A stretch of DNA of 64,000 nt, from contig NC_092520.1 of NCBI RefSeq assembly GCF_037038585.1, forward strand, positions 120,746,001 to 120,810,000, given 5' to 3'. A program made the position numbers and the translations under genes. Of this stretch, positions 22,101-34,822 are shown piece after piece; positions within the stretch are counted from its first letter, which is position 1, and every line of letters begins with the position of its first letter. Under the pieces are notes generated by a model. That model was not told the origin of the DNA and made no database searches. It worked only from the letters and a program-made list of their open reading frames with translations. The DNA comes from Patagioenas fasciata (Eukaryota > Chordata > Aves > Columbiformes > Columbidae).

Positions 22101-23888
22101 AAATAATTAAAACTGGACCTGAATATCATGTGACGCTTTGGGGATCAGCCAGACCTCCCCAGCCTGCCCTGTCTGAAGACCAAGCAAACGTTAGATAGAT
22201 TTTAATTCACTACAGCTTTCATTATGTCATAATCTATATGGCAGACAGGAGGAGACATGAGAAGGCAGCCTGCTGTTGAGGGACGAGCATGGGTGGTCAG
22301 GATGTAGGTTCTCAGCCCTGGGAGTTTCCTGAAGGGCAGCAGATGCCCAGCTTCCAGAACTCTGCTTGCTGGACTTCCTGGTTGAGCCACCAAAAGCAGC
22401 CTCAAGGCACTTGCTCAATAGGACCAGGGTTTCTTATTACAAGTACACTCGTCCCAGTCCCTTACAGAGCTCTTCATCCTCTGCAGCAGGGTCTACATGA
22501 TGAGTATTTCTTCCCAAAGTGAGATCAGAGGTTTTCCTGGAGAGGGTTTCCTTGGCAGGGAAATGAGATGGTCACAGGCATTGCTCTGAGGCCCCTTCGG
22601 CTGACTGTGAGATGCTCTCAGGCTCTGTCCTAGACGGCTATCAAGAGTCCTTGAAGGAATCTCAAGGAAAATGATGCACTCCCAGGAGACCACCACAGCT
22701 GCGGCTTGGCTCCTACCTGCTTTTGGATGTGTGAATTGCTCCGTGCAGCTATTTCCAACAGAGGTGTCTTGGCTGATGTCAGCTTGTATAGATATTGGAA
22801 AGAGATAGATGCTTCTCCCTGCCTTATAGAGGAAATCTCCACTGGTCTTGTGGACGGGTAAAGTGAGGCTTTGAGGAAAACTCTGTGTTTTCTAAAGATT
22901 TTTCCCTTCATTAGAGAAACTGATAACACCCAGAGCAATTTGGCTGCACACGGGAATTGCAGAGGTCAGCATGTCAATACTGATACATCTGAAGTCTTGT
23001 GTCTATCACACACCTGCAACAGGCTTGGAAAAAAGACAGTCAGAAATGCCTATTTTCCTTTTTCTGAGGTAGCCTCATGTGCCACAGTGTAATGGTTGCC
23101 ATACTTTACCCTGGTCCCACGTGGTTGTAGTCAACACCAGCAAGAACACAACTCTCCACGCAGAAGCCACAACATGGGCTTTGGCCTTGCAGCTTACCCA
23201 CTTGGGAGGTGTTCATTGCCTCGTAAGACACAAGAGCGAGAGTTTTACTCTTGCAGCAAATGTGCTGCAATGCCCCGCTCGCTGTCACCGCACAGTGACA
23301 TGAGCAGTCCTTCTCTCTGGCAAGGGAGCACGCTGGGCTGCAGCAGCCTCAGAGCCAGGACCTTCACCTGCAGCCTTGGGCATTTTGGTGGCCTTTTTGA
23401 ATTCATGGTGCAGGACTACTTTGAGAGCAAAGGATGTATTTTAGGCTTGTTCATTTTGCTTATTGTTTCTATCTTTTTTGGTTTTGATTGCTGATTAACA
23501 CAAGGAGGGGAGCAAATGATGAAAGGAGAACTGAAGTGCCCCCTCCTTCTCCACAGGGATAATTTCAAAATGTAATCAGCTTTGCAACTGCTATCCCAGG
23601 GGTATGTGCATGAGAGGCCCTAATTACAGTGAGAGCAGGATGGCTGCAGCTGCCCATGCAGTGGTGACAGGTAGCAGGTGGCAGAGTTCATGCAGCCACA
23701 AGCAGTGGCAGCAGCTCTTTCCTTGTGCTTTGTTTGGCCCCAGCCCAGGCAATGCAAGCACACAGTGGTCACACAGGGCATCAGAAAGCTCTGCAGTTAG
23801 GGGCCTTCACAGTTTTTCCCCAGTGCCTGGTACATGAAAGCTTCACCAGTGCAGCTAAGGGTTGCACAGGAGGTGTGATGTACTTTCA
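19172..23888. other. Intergenic region without recognised genes
   Basis: No gene or transposon signature recognised. T-rich and A-rich short runs occur near 20348-20366, 21093-21113 and 21173-21195. Positions about 21500-21740 are low in repeats, AT-rich and a candidate for conserved noncoding sequence. Short frames show no motif. Confidence 0.6.
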
Positions 23889-24620
23889 GAATCCTGGAAT
23901 CCTAGCATCACAGAATAATTTGGGTTGGAAGGGTCATCTAGTCCAACCCCCTGCACTAAGCAGGGACATCTTCAACTAGATCAGGTTGCTCAGAGCCCCG
24001 TCCAGCCTGGTCTGGAATGTCTCCAGGGATGGGGCATCTAACACCTCTCTGGGAAACCTGGGCCAGTGTTTCACCACCCTCAGTGTAAAAAATTTCTTCC
24101 TCATGTTTGGCCTGAATTTCCCTTCCTTTAGTTTAAAACCATCACCCCTTGTCCTGTCATAACAGGCCCTGCTAAAAAGTCTGTCCCCATCTTTCTTATA
24201 GGCCCCTTTTAAGCACTGAAAGGCTACAATAAGGGCTCCCCCGAGCCTTCTCTTCGCCGGGCTGAACAACCCCAACTCTCTCAGCCTGTCCTCACAGCAG
24301 AGCTGTTCCAGCCCTCTGGTCATTCTTCTGTTGCTCCTCTGGCCCCTCTCCAACAGGTCCATGTCTTTCCTGTACTGAGGGCTCCAGAGCTGGACACAGG
24401 ACTCCAGGTGGTGTCTCACCAGAGCAGAGCAGAGGGGTAGAATCACCTACCTCCCTTGACCTGCTGGCCATGCTCCTTCTGATGCAGCGCAAGGTAAGAT
24501 TGGCCTTCTGGGCTGCAAGTGCGCATTGCCAGCTCATGTCCCATCTTTTCTCCACAGGGCTGCTCTCAACCCTCCATCTCCCAGCCTGTATAGATACTGG
24601 GCGTTTTACTGTGCCCAACA
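23889..24620 (-). mobile_element. CR1 LINE, 5'-truncated copy (about 0.73 kb)
   Basis: The left end CACAGAATAATTTGGGTTGG followed by CATCTAGTCCAACCCCC is a minus-strand CR1 3' terminus. The reverse-strand frame 23976-24446 reads [50 protein letters not shown] and PSLETFQTRLD, the ORF2 C-terminus. Further 5' sequence continues in another frame (24292-24693), so a frameshift is present. No RT catalytic motifs remain. The right boundary is approximate. Confidence 0.93.
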
Positions 24621-26482
24621 CAGTTAAGCGAGAGCAGCAACGTAGCAGTGTACATCCCTTCAGCCAACAGCAGCTTAGGAGTTTTTTGACCAAAAAAAAA
24701 AATCTTCAGCATGAGGACTTTTTTCTACCAGCACTGCTACATCACCACAGGAGGAGCTCACCTGATTTACCTGTTCAGATTTCAGTACCAAAACACATAG
24801 GAACCAATATAGTCTCTGGTCATTTGTACAGGAGGGATGTTTGTAGGCAGAGGCATAAGGGAGCAGCCGTCCTGGGTGAGCAGGTGAGTGGCAGCTCGCT
24901 TTAGGAGTGATCGATCGCTCCCACAGCTCAGTTACACGGCCCGTGGCTACAGACATAAGCACTTGAGCTGCAACAACAACCTCCAGGGACGTGTTTTTTA
25001 AGCTTCCATGAACTCGTTTTCTGCCTGCTGCAGCCTTTGCCAAGAGATGATACCCTGCTGCTGTTGTTGATGTTGCTGCTGTCCCCAGAGTTAGACTGTC
25101 CATCCATCCATACTGTCATGTGAGCCCCTGTTTGCTGGCTGTAATATAGATTTTCAAAGTACTGAAGAGCGTTATTACTATATAATGCACTCAGCCTAAT
25201 CACAGGAACATGGTAGAGCTGAAGAGGGGTTGACAGAGCTATCCCAGGGGAAAGTCATCTACTTGGTCCCGGCCTTACAAGCAAGGAGTGATATTTATTC
25301 ACTCTATTACAAGCCAAAAATAAGCCATCTGGAGCGGATCCAAGATGACCTGCTTCACTACTAAAGAAAATGCATCAAATCAAACTGATGCCCATGCCTC
25401 TGCTCTCAACCATTAGAGGGAATTAGTATTTCTCATACAACCTCCTCCTGGCATTTTATTTTCGTACATCAGTGCTGACTGGTGAGCTGATGCTGCTAGC
25501 TGGGCTGGAAGTCGCATCCCCTGGCTTGTTTTACACTGGGGGAGTGCTCTGCTGCAAATGTGGGAAGGGGAGACTGCTTCTTAATGGCAGAATGAACTAG
25601 CCAAAGCAGGCAGACAGAAAACATGCCACAACACTCTTTCTTTGACTTTATTTCACTTTTTCATAACCAATGTTGCAACCCTTTCCCTCCCCAAACATCC
25701 CATGTTGCATCCAGCTGAGCAGCCCCAGAGGTGAGTCCCACATATTGGAGGAAAGTGGGTTGTACGCTTAATGACTTGCATCTCTGATTTTGTTACAGGA
25801 GGGAAAAGTGCTTTCATTGCCCTGCTCTCAGTAGTCTGGCACCTGACTTTCTTGCCCATTGTTTACACCAAACACATTCATTCCGTGCACATCAAAGCAT
25901 AAAGACAGGTAAAGTGTGTTTCACAATATATGTTTTCCCTACCATTCATGAAAAATGAGAGGGGGTTAGCGTTACCCTGGCACATAATAAAAATGTCAAA
26001 CTTTTTTCCAAAAAAAAATGCAAACCAAACATGTTCCCCAGTCAACCCTTCTGTCTGAAGGTCAAAAGCCTTCCTCTTCCCAAAAGAAATTCAAGGCCAC
26101 TAAACCCTAGTAATTTTTAAGCTGGAAATAGTGTTTCCCATAATAACTGGAAAACATCCCTTCCTCCTTCTAGGGTACTTACAGACCTTTATACAACATA
26201 TATTTTAGGTGCAGGTAGACAGAAGGCTGTATTGCATATCATATCTTCATGGACACGTCTGTGACAACACGGATAGACTGGGCATGCGGTCTTCCTCTGA
26301 GCATTTCTAAGTTGCAGAAGCATCAAGTCCATATAAGAGGACCTGAGGTATGCATCCCACCGATGCATTGCATAGATGAAGCAGAGCTCCTGATACATCA
26401 TTTAATCTCAAATCTGGGAATAAACATTGCCTTTTTTTTGTCTCTTTCACACATGTATATTTCTATTTTTCTGTGTGTGTGG

Positions 26483-26610
26483 AGATAGATATATAGATAT
26501 AGATATAGATATAGATATAGATATAGATATAGACATAGACATAGACATAGATTATAGATATAGATATAGATATAGATATAGATATAGATATAGATATAGA
26601 TATAGATATA
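26483..26610 (+). repeat. Hexanucleotide microsatellite (GATATA)n with internal GACATA block
   Basis: About 128 bp of GATATA units. In the middle are three GACATA variant units, then an irregular GATTATA unit, after which the pure GATATA array resumes. Both strands read through as dipeptide-like frames, which is an artefact of the repeat and not coding. Confidence 0.97.
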
Positions 26611-29600
26611 ATCCACTAGGTTGCCTTTTTTTAGAATAAGATGCACTATTCAACTTAGGGCATATGTCAATGTATCCAGAGATGCCTCACTATACCAGCC
26701 TCCAGAGAAATAAATTGTATTCACAAATAAACACATACACATGTTGGCTATGTGTAATATTTCAGGAAGCTGTTTCAAACTTCCTCTGGTTGTTTCATAA
26801 GTGCTTCAGCAGAATTGCATCAACAAGCACAATACAAGGATATAAAGGGTGGGGGAGTAATTTTTTATAACATACAGTAGAACAAGTAGCTGATAACAGC
26901 AAAAACATAAGTGATTGCCTCAGAAACTCAAAATCTCTATAGCTGAATGGTGCATTTTCTCCCTTTTGACCTCAAGAGCATTCAGGAGTAAAAGGTGATC
27001 GTCCTACTTTGCTGTCTCATTCAAATCTGGTGCTGCAGCTGAATTCGAGTACCAAATGTGCACTGAAGGACACATTTTTCTCCCCTTTCTGCTCTTGTTG
27101 CAGAGATTCACAGAGTACCAAACACTAAAAAAAAGGATACCAAAATTAAATTCCCAGAGTAAGGCACTTTCCAAAGATTTCTTGTTATTGACAATAATTT
27201 TGTCTAGTAATACTGAGAAAAAAAAAAAAAAATCAGAAGCCTTTCAGCTGATATCTGATTGCCATGAATGCTCAAATTAAGGAAGCTCGTAACTGAAGGG
27301 TACATTATTTATAGTAATCATGTTAATAGATATGATTGCTGAGGGATGTGGCTGATAGCCTTGCAAATATTTAGTATAATACCCTTGTTTTTCTTTTTAT
27401 GTATTGCTTGGCACAGCTATTACTCTCATTTTTCTGAACACATTTCAGAGCAAAGTGGTCTCTGTGATGTTGCTGTGGTGTAATAAGGCCAAAGTAGCTT
27501 CAACAGATCAAGCTACCTCCCACAGAACATCTTGCTATCCTGCACCTGATACCCTTTGCTAATGCCTGATCCACCACAAGAGAGCTGCTCGCCAGATGAA
27601 ACCTGTTCCAAGTGCTGCGTCTAGCCCATGCTAAGCCTGATACAGGATTTCAGTCTGCCCTACCCCTTCACATCACAACAACCTACATAACAAATGTGGA
27701 AGGTACAGGAAGATATCTCTTGGCCCACGTGAAGGGGCAACGCAAACAGGAGCGCTCAGATACCTAGAAACAAAAAGCAAGGTCAGCTTCACATTGTGAT
27801 CAATATAAAATGAGCTGAGCCTGTTCATTAGCCACTAACGGGACTCTAGGTGACTGTGCGAGACCTGAATTTGATGAGATAAACCCCACCTTGGGGAAGT
27901 CCAAGGCTTCTTCTGGATTGCCATCACTTACACTTATGGTTCAAGGGTTTAGTGATGCAAGTGTAGTGCTCTCTAGCACCCAGGGTTTCCCGTGTTCTGC
28001 ACTCCACCTGCAGGCAGTGTATCCCCCCAAATCTGCCTTGTTCAAATATTTTGTTTTATATTGTATCGAAGTGCTATTTACAAACAACATGTGAGTTCTG
28101 CTGTTGACAGGACCTTAGTCTTGATTAATTTTAAGATTCAACTAAATATCTTTTCACTTTCCCAAACAACACAAAAGAATAACCAAAAGAACCAACACAA
28201 GAAAATAACCACTCCTCCCCTGCTCTGAAGTATGATAAACACAAATTTTAACAATGCAAACTGAACTCATTTTGTGAGGAAGATGAGCCATATTAATCTC
28301 TTTTTTTTCAGCACAGCAAAGAGGTACTTTTCTCCCTCCTTCCTCCACTCCAGTCACCACGTATTCAACAGACTTGCAGGTAGATCAAAGGCAGCCAGAC
28401 GATTCAAAGATTTATAGTATTACTTAGTAAGGGCAAGTGTGAAAGTCAAATGGTAACTTCCCAAGAGAGACTGATTACTCTGAACTGCAGTTAATACAAT
28501 TCACTGACAGAGAGTTATGAAGACAGTAGTTCACACCAGGGAAAAGGAAAACTGCCACGTGGACTTTGGTGTTCCTACCAAACCCCTTCAGCACACTACT
28601 GGCAACTTGCCATTCAGAAATATTGCTATATCAGGCACCTGTGGACCGCAGTAAAGTCCCTAGAAGTTTCGAGGAAACTCTGTTTTCCACTGCATTTTGT
28701 TCAATGGCATTGTGTTTTCACAGTTGCAGAGCCCAAGTAGAGAGCTCTCTTTGGCATCACTGGACACTTCACCCCCTCCAAAGCCCTGATGCAGTTTTGC
28801 TGCTCACACGTCCATCTAATCACCACAGAGGCAAACTCACTGTCTTTCCACGAAGTCAACATATCTCCGTGGTGGTTCTCCTCATTGCACAGTGGCTGGA
28901 ACCACCCTGAGCACATCTACAGTCAGCAAATGGCCAGCCTGAGCTTTTCTTCAAGCTGCTGGTGGACATGCTGCCCACATACAGGCCTGCACCCAGAGGA
29001 GGCCTGGGGTTGTGCTCCAAAGAGGGCACACATGCTTCATTCCCCATTGTCCACCAGCTATCCCCAGGGCTCAGCGTCCCTGCACTCACTTCTAGGGCTG
29101 GTTCTCCCTTCTCGGTCCGTCTCAGTTGAAGGATGGATGGTCCCACTGCTTGCACCAGGACTCAGGTTGGCCTTTCTTTTTAGTTACTAAAACAGGAAAC
29201 TCCTACCTTTTTTCTATTTCAGTTTTAGGATTTTTATTTTTTTTTTAACAGACCAACTGGGGAGGGAAATAACAGGAAAGGGTTGAACGTTTGTTTTCAT
29301 TTAATGAGTTTTGCACTTGCCCTGAGAGACTGCTCCTGAGAAAAATCCTTGCAAGCTTTAATTTATAGAGTGGTGATGAAGGAAGTTATAGGGGGGCACA
29401 GGGAGGGTGAATAATTCTGTTGGAGTCTTTCTTCCACTTACAGAAATATAATATAATATATTAAGGCTGTGGGAATAGCCATTGTCTTCTGGGAGCTTTA
29501 ATTCTCTGCAGTACCACTCAGTCCCGGGAAGACTAATAGCTGAACGAGTCCTCCACGGATCACCTCATTACCCTAAAAGACCATCAAGGGAATAAGAACC

Positions 29601-29682
29601 TCTGAAGGACCATGAGCCACCATTTCTAGAGGGACTAGGGGGATTTCACTTCCCTGTCAGAAAGATTTTCTATTTTCTTACC

Positions 29683-29699
29683 AAAAAAAAAAAAAAAAA
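29683..29699 (+). repeat. Poly-A run
   Basis: An A-run of about 17 following TTACC. No retrocopy is recognisable on either side. Confidence 0.85.
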
Positions 29700-32600
29700 G
29701 ACAAGATTTGCAGAGACTTCTCTGTGGTTTTCTTCCACGAGAACTGCAGGTGCTCCTCTCAGCACAAACCCACTTTGATCTGTTATGTATCTCCTCATTT
29801 ATCCTGGTCAAACTCTACCAGCAGACTACATGCTGTGTGTTAAATCCTGCCTACCTGAGCCTGGATCAGTGATTTTTATACCCAGCAATGAGGCAAAAAA
29901 TGAGAGTTATCAATGAATATGTTTGCTCTAGCCCTATCTCCAGCTATGCATAGCAGATACCTATTTATTCCCTGCTATACAACCTTTACCCTACTTTGCA
30001 TTTTGCTTGAATCACAAAGATAGCACCTCCCATCCATTCCCAAATTCCTCCACAAATCATACCCCCTTTTCTGAAGCAGAAGCAGATTTCCACCTTGGCA
30101 AAATAGACAATTTAGTGTCCTGAGGTAATGGTTTGCATCCATACAGGGAGCTGGCACAAGAACAAAGGGACCGCTTAAACCTTTAGAAGGGACTTTAGAA
30201 GGACTTGAACTGTTGGATGAAAACACTGTTGGAAATAAGCACTGCAGCTTTTTCCCCACATCTGAGACATCAAGGTGGAATCCCCTCTCACAAGTCCTTT
30301 TGCCAGAGAAAAGGAATTAGCCCTGAGGAGCTCAGTTCAGGAAACCCTCACATTTAATTCTGACTTTACTGAGCAGAGTTTGGCCATAAGTAAAGGCTTT
30401 TCAATCAGCCTGTCATTAATGGATTGGGTGGTGCTGATAAAGGGAGGACCAAGGGTTTTTCACTATCTCTTCCAAGGTTAGCTGTTTTACAGACAGGAAT
30501 GGAGTCACAGCGAGACAAAGCCCCGTATCTGTGACATTAACACTAAAAGACAGCAGCATGTCACAGGGACATTCACACAGCAGGTGTGCGCTTGCATAAA
30601 GAAAGACAGCAAATGGAAAAAAATAATGAATGTTGAAAGCACAAGCAAAAATTAAGTATTAGTGCACAAGCATCAGGTTGTATATCACTTTTTCTGCTAA
30701 AACACTCAGCAGTGAATTTCCAATGTGACCTCCACCAAAGACACGCGTTGCAAAACACAGGCAAGATTACTAATTTTTTGGAGGCTACTCTTCATGACAG
30801 GTTAAGCCATAATTTTGCTGTAAATCCTGCCAGTGTTGAAGTTGCTGACATTTATGACTGTGCTTTGAAATGTTGATATACCCAAGGATTTCACATTAGC
30901 TTTGACATGCCAAATTAGTCCATCAGCTCTTCTAAAGTGAATCTGCAGTGGATGAGGACATGGAATCTGAGGGCTGTGTGGCATCAACACAAGACCTGCC
31001 CTCTAAACGAACCACCCAAATCTCATATTTTGGTAGCAGATGCATTGGGAGCCCCCCCATTAGCAGTGCCAATGTGTTAAAGGAGGAAAAATGTTGCCTG
31101 CCATTCGTCAAAAATGACCCCTAACTGCAAGACAACAAGATGTGGTAAGCATAAGACATCAGCATTAATACTACTGTAGACGGGAGTCATAAAAGAAGGC
31201 CCCAAGGAATTCCCACCTGTGTAGGTGATGCTCTGTACCATCCCTGGAGGAGGTCAGCACCCGAAGAAAGCAAAAGAAGAGACCAAGGACTGAGCAGATA
31301 GTGGTTTCTGTAAGAAGATGAGGAACAGAAGAGGCACAGACTGCCCTTTGCAGGGTCTCACAGGGAGAGCAGCAGAGACCCTTACATGCCCATTAGGTAA
31401 TGGTCAGGGAAACCCACCTCCAGCAGCTCCCCTGAGGGCACAGGCTGGCTGCCCCATCCTTCTCCCAAAGGGAAGAGAGACTCAAAAGTATGGTGAGGGT
31501 GGCCCCAGACCTGCTGGTCCAATGCAAGAGAACAATCCCAGGTGTGTTTGATTCACGTGTAACATCGATGTCCTACCCTGTTAGCAGATTATGAATATCA
31601 GTGACATGAAAGCGATGAGTCCAGGTGACACGGGAATTCACCCTGATGTGCCTCTGCTGAATGAGGAGGTCTTTGGAAAAATAAACTCCAGGCCATGCTG
31701 CAAACACTTTGTGTGCATTCACTATGCCTTTAATAGCATATTTTAAAACATCATGGCTGATGGTTTATTTAGTCTTAATCTGGTTTTACATTTCTTAATC
31801 AGGAGCTAGGATCCTCTGACAAGCCCGGCATGCAGGCAAAGAATAATGCTGCTCGATAATGTTGTGGTCCAGATGAAGTCTTTTATTGGACCTGCAATTA
31901 GCCCTCAAGTGAAAAAGAAGCTTTCTCAGTGCTCCCCCAATATAAACTACAAAACTACATTTTATTCAGGATGGAAGAAAACACAGAAATTTATCTGGGT
32001 AAACTCATCTAGCTTTATCAGCAGTAAATTTGTCATTCAAGCCACTTATGTCTAGTTACTGTAAATTCCTGTTTAATTATAATCCAGATGTTCTCAAGGC
32101 CCTCTCACCCTCCAGCACGCCTTGACAAGCAGTGCTCAGAGGAAATGCGGCTCTGTAGTTTTCAGGGTTAAGACACTCTTTGGTGAAGACACCAGGAGAG
32201 CTGCTCGGCACAGAGGGGCAGTGGGACCACATCTAGATGATCCACAGGGGTCATTTTAGTCAAGGCAAGCTATAATCCTGGGCCAAGTGGTAACTGCCAG
32301 AGAGGGGGCAATAGGCAGCTTCCCAGCCCCTCGCTGGGGTTTGCCCATGTGAGCTGGTGCTACCTGCTGAAACGCTGCTCCAGCATGGCACCTGCCGAGA
32401 GGTGGGAGATCCCTGGCTCATTGCGACATAAGCGGCATCCCCCACCCCTCCGGACATGTCTCCATGGCTTTTGTTTTGTTTGTGCTCCTATTGCCCTGTT
32501 TGCTTTATCTTTTACTTTTTCTGGAATAGTCTATGTATTTTGTTGCTGAAATAGTGACTCAAAGCACAATTCAGTTCCCTACTACTCTAAATGCTATTTT

Positions 32601-32804
32601 GGCTCTTGTAAGATAAAATCGCTTCAACAAAAAGATGTAACTTAGACATTCATAAATTACCTGGAAAGAGGGGGTAAAAAAATAACAGGAACAAAGACTT
32701 CTAAAGAAATACTCTGTACAAAGTCACAGAATCACAGAATGTTAGGGATTGGAAGGGACCTTGGAAGATCATCTAGTCCAATTCCCCAGCCGGAGCAGGA
32801 ACAC

Positions 32805-33305
32805 CTAGATGAGGTTACACAGAAGGGTGTCCATACGGGTTTTGAATGTCTCCAGAGAAGGAGACTCCACAACCCCCATGGAGTTCCAGTGTTCTGTCAC
32901 CCTCACTGAGAAGAAGTTTTTTCTCAAATATAAGTGGAACCTCCTGTGTTCCAGTTTGTACTCATTGCCCCTTGTTCTATCATTGGTTGTCACTGAGACA
33001 AGCCTGGCTCCATCCTCATGACACTCACCCTTTACATATTTACAAACATTAATGAGGTCACCCCTCAGTCTCCTCTTCTCCAAACCAAAGAGACCCAGCT
33101 CCCTCAGCCTTTCCTCATAAGGGAGATGCTCCACTCCCTTAATCGTCTTCGTGGCTCTGCGCTGGACTCTCTCCAGCAGTTCCCTGTCCTTCTTGAACTG
33201 AGGGGCCCAGAACTGGACACAATATTCCAGATGTGGTCTCACCAGGGCAGAGTAAAGGGGGAGAAGAACCTCTCTTGACCTACTAAACACCCCCCTCCAA
33301 TACAT
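32805..33305 (-). pseudogene. CR1 ORF2 C-terminal fragment
   Basis: A minus-strand open frame of 166 codons with [35 protein letters not shown] and [18 protein letters not shown], the conserved C-terminus of CR1 ORF2. It is out of frame with the RT fragment immediately upstream on the minus strand; one indel near 33270-33300 separates them. The intact end of ORF2 suggests this copy is relatively young or low in mutations. Confidence 0.9.
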
Positions 33306-33975
33306 CCCAGGATGCCATTGGCCTTCTTGACCACAAGGGCACAGTGCTGGCTCATGGTCATCCTGCTGTCCACCAGGACCCCCAGGTCCCCTTCCCCTAC
33401 ACTGCTCTCTAACAGGTCATTCCCAAACTTATGCTGGTACCTGGAGTTGTTCTTGCCCAGATGCAAGACTCTACACTTGCCCTTGTTATATTTCATTAAT
33501 TTTTTCCCCGCCCAACTCTCCAGCCTGTCCAGGTCTCGCTGAATGGCAGCACAGCCTTTTGGTGTGTCAGCCACTCCTCCCAGCTTGGTGTCATCAGCAA
33601 ACTTGTTGATAGTACACTCTATTCCTTCATCCAAGTCACTGACTAATATATTGAATAATACTGATCCCAGTACTGACCATTGAGGCACTCCACCAGATAC
33701 AGGCCTCCAACTGGACTCTGCCCCATTGACCACGACTCTCTGGCTTCCTTCCTTCAGCCAGTTCGCAGTCCACCTCACTACCTGACCATCCAGCCCACAC
33801 TTCCTCAGTTTAGCTGCAAGGATGCAGTGTGAGATTGTGTCAAATGCTTTATTAAAATCAAGATAGACCACATCCACTGCTTTACTATCATCTATCCACC
33901 TGGTTATGTCCTCATAAAAGGCTATGAGGTTGGTTAAGCATGTCTTCCCCGTGGTGAAGCCATGTTGACAACCCT
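33239..33975 (-). pseudogene. CR1 ORF2 reverse transcriptase fragment
   Basis: On the minus strand the frame 33877 down to 33239, extendable upstream to about 33975, encodes the palm region of a non-LTR retrotransposon RT. The motif A aspartate (YLDFNKAFD) and the two motif C aspartates (FADD) remain. A tryptophan stands where the GVPQG motif normally has its second glycine. The frame ends in unrelated sequence after a frameshift, so no complete enzyme can be made. Confidence 0.9.
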
Positions 33976-34808
33976 ATGGAAGCAGGTCTTAAAAAAGAAT
34001 TAGAGTTTTAGATTCTTAGCAATACTCCAAATTACTTAATAGACTCTGCTAACAGAAACTAATAATCTGTGCTTCACAGAAACTAACACAAAACCTTCTG
34101 AAGTTAAGAACGAAGTTTGTCTTCCCACTTGGCAGTGATGAAGCCTTAGCTTGTTTTCTTGTTCACCTTTTGCTCAGGCACAGTTCAATGAAGCTGCTCA
34201 GTATATACTCTAAGTAAAAGAAGAAATTATGGATCTAGGCATTTATTTTTGCTTAAAGTAATTCCTGAAAAGTTTCAACAATAAGCTAAAAATGCCACAT
34301 CCTCTCAACAGAAATTAAATAAATTATTTTGAAATCTTGCCATTGCTGGCCCAACCACTACATTGATTGAGCTTTAGCACATGTTCCTACTGTTATGTTT
34401 GTATTTTTAAGAGGTTATAATATTGCTAACTACAGCATCTTTCTAAATACATCTCCCAAGTGTGTGGTGATTTCTGTAATTCAGATATTTAGTTGTGATG
34501 TAATATGGGATTGAAGGGAAAAGATACTCTGTGTAGACATAAGCATTGCATTGACCAGGTGGGCAAGGTTGGGGACACTGACAAATCTGCAGAAAAACAA
34601 GTGCCCTGTAATTCACAGGACAGATGTTAAAAGGTCAGATGTTATGGTCAGAAAAGACCTTCTAAAAAGTATAACTTTTGCCTCTGCAGTTATGTTTCCA
34701 GTAGATCCTTCCACTTTGATCAGACACCAGATTGATTATGACAGTTCCAATTTCGCTTTAATTTTAGCAAATTGTTCTGCTATCATATTGTTAGACTAGA
34801 GGAAGATT

Positions 34809-34822
34809 CTGCCATCCAGTGG
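34809..34822 (-). promoter_or_regulatory. CTCF-like motif (candidate)
   Basis: CTGCCATCCAGTGG on the plus strand, read on the minus strand as CCACTGGATGGCAG, differs at one core position from the common CTCF form CCACTAGATGGCAG. It lies in repeat-poor DNA. A motif match alone does not show binding. Confidence 0.3.

Larger units (their letters stand above)
24621..32723. other. Intergenic region without recognised genes
   Basis: No exon homology, RNA gene or transposon recognised. The stretch contains the hexanucleotide microsatellite at 26483-26610, A-runs near 24691-24700, 27220-27233 and 29683-29699, and a short AATAT repeat near 29447-29461. Positions about 27280-27440 are repeat-poor and may be conserved, but this is only an impression. 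Confidence 0.6.
32724..33976 (-). mobile_element. CR1 LINE, longest copy (about 1.25 kb) with partial reverse transcriptase
   Basis: A minus-strand CR1 from its TCACAGAATCACAGAATG 3' terminus (left) to a 5' truncation near 33976. The ORF2 remnant starts at [20 protein letters not shown], continues through RT motif A ([12 protein letters not shown]), a motif B-like [12 protein letters not shown], and motif C (FADDTKL), then the C-terminal region. It breaks frame near 33240-33305, where the second frame continues with [20 protein letters not shown]. The N-terminal endonuclease, fingers and 5' UTR are missing. 5' truncation is typical of LINE target-primed reverse transcription. Confidence 0.96.

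Noticed and set aside
26398..26646. Open frames on both strands with Tyr-Ile and Asp-Ile repeats
   Set aside because: They are translations of the GATATA microsatellite.
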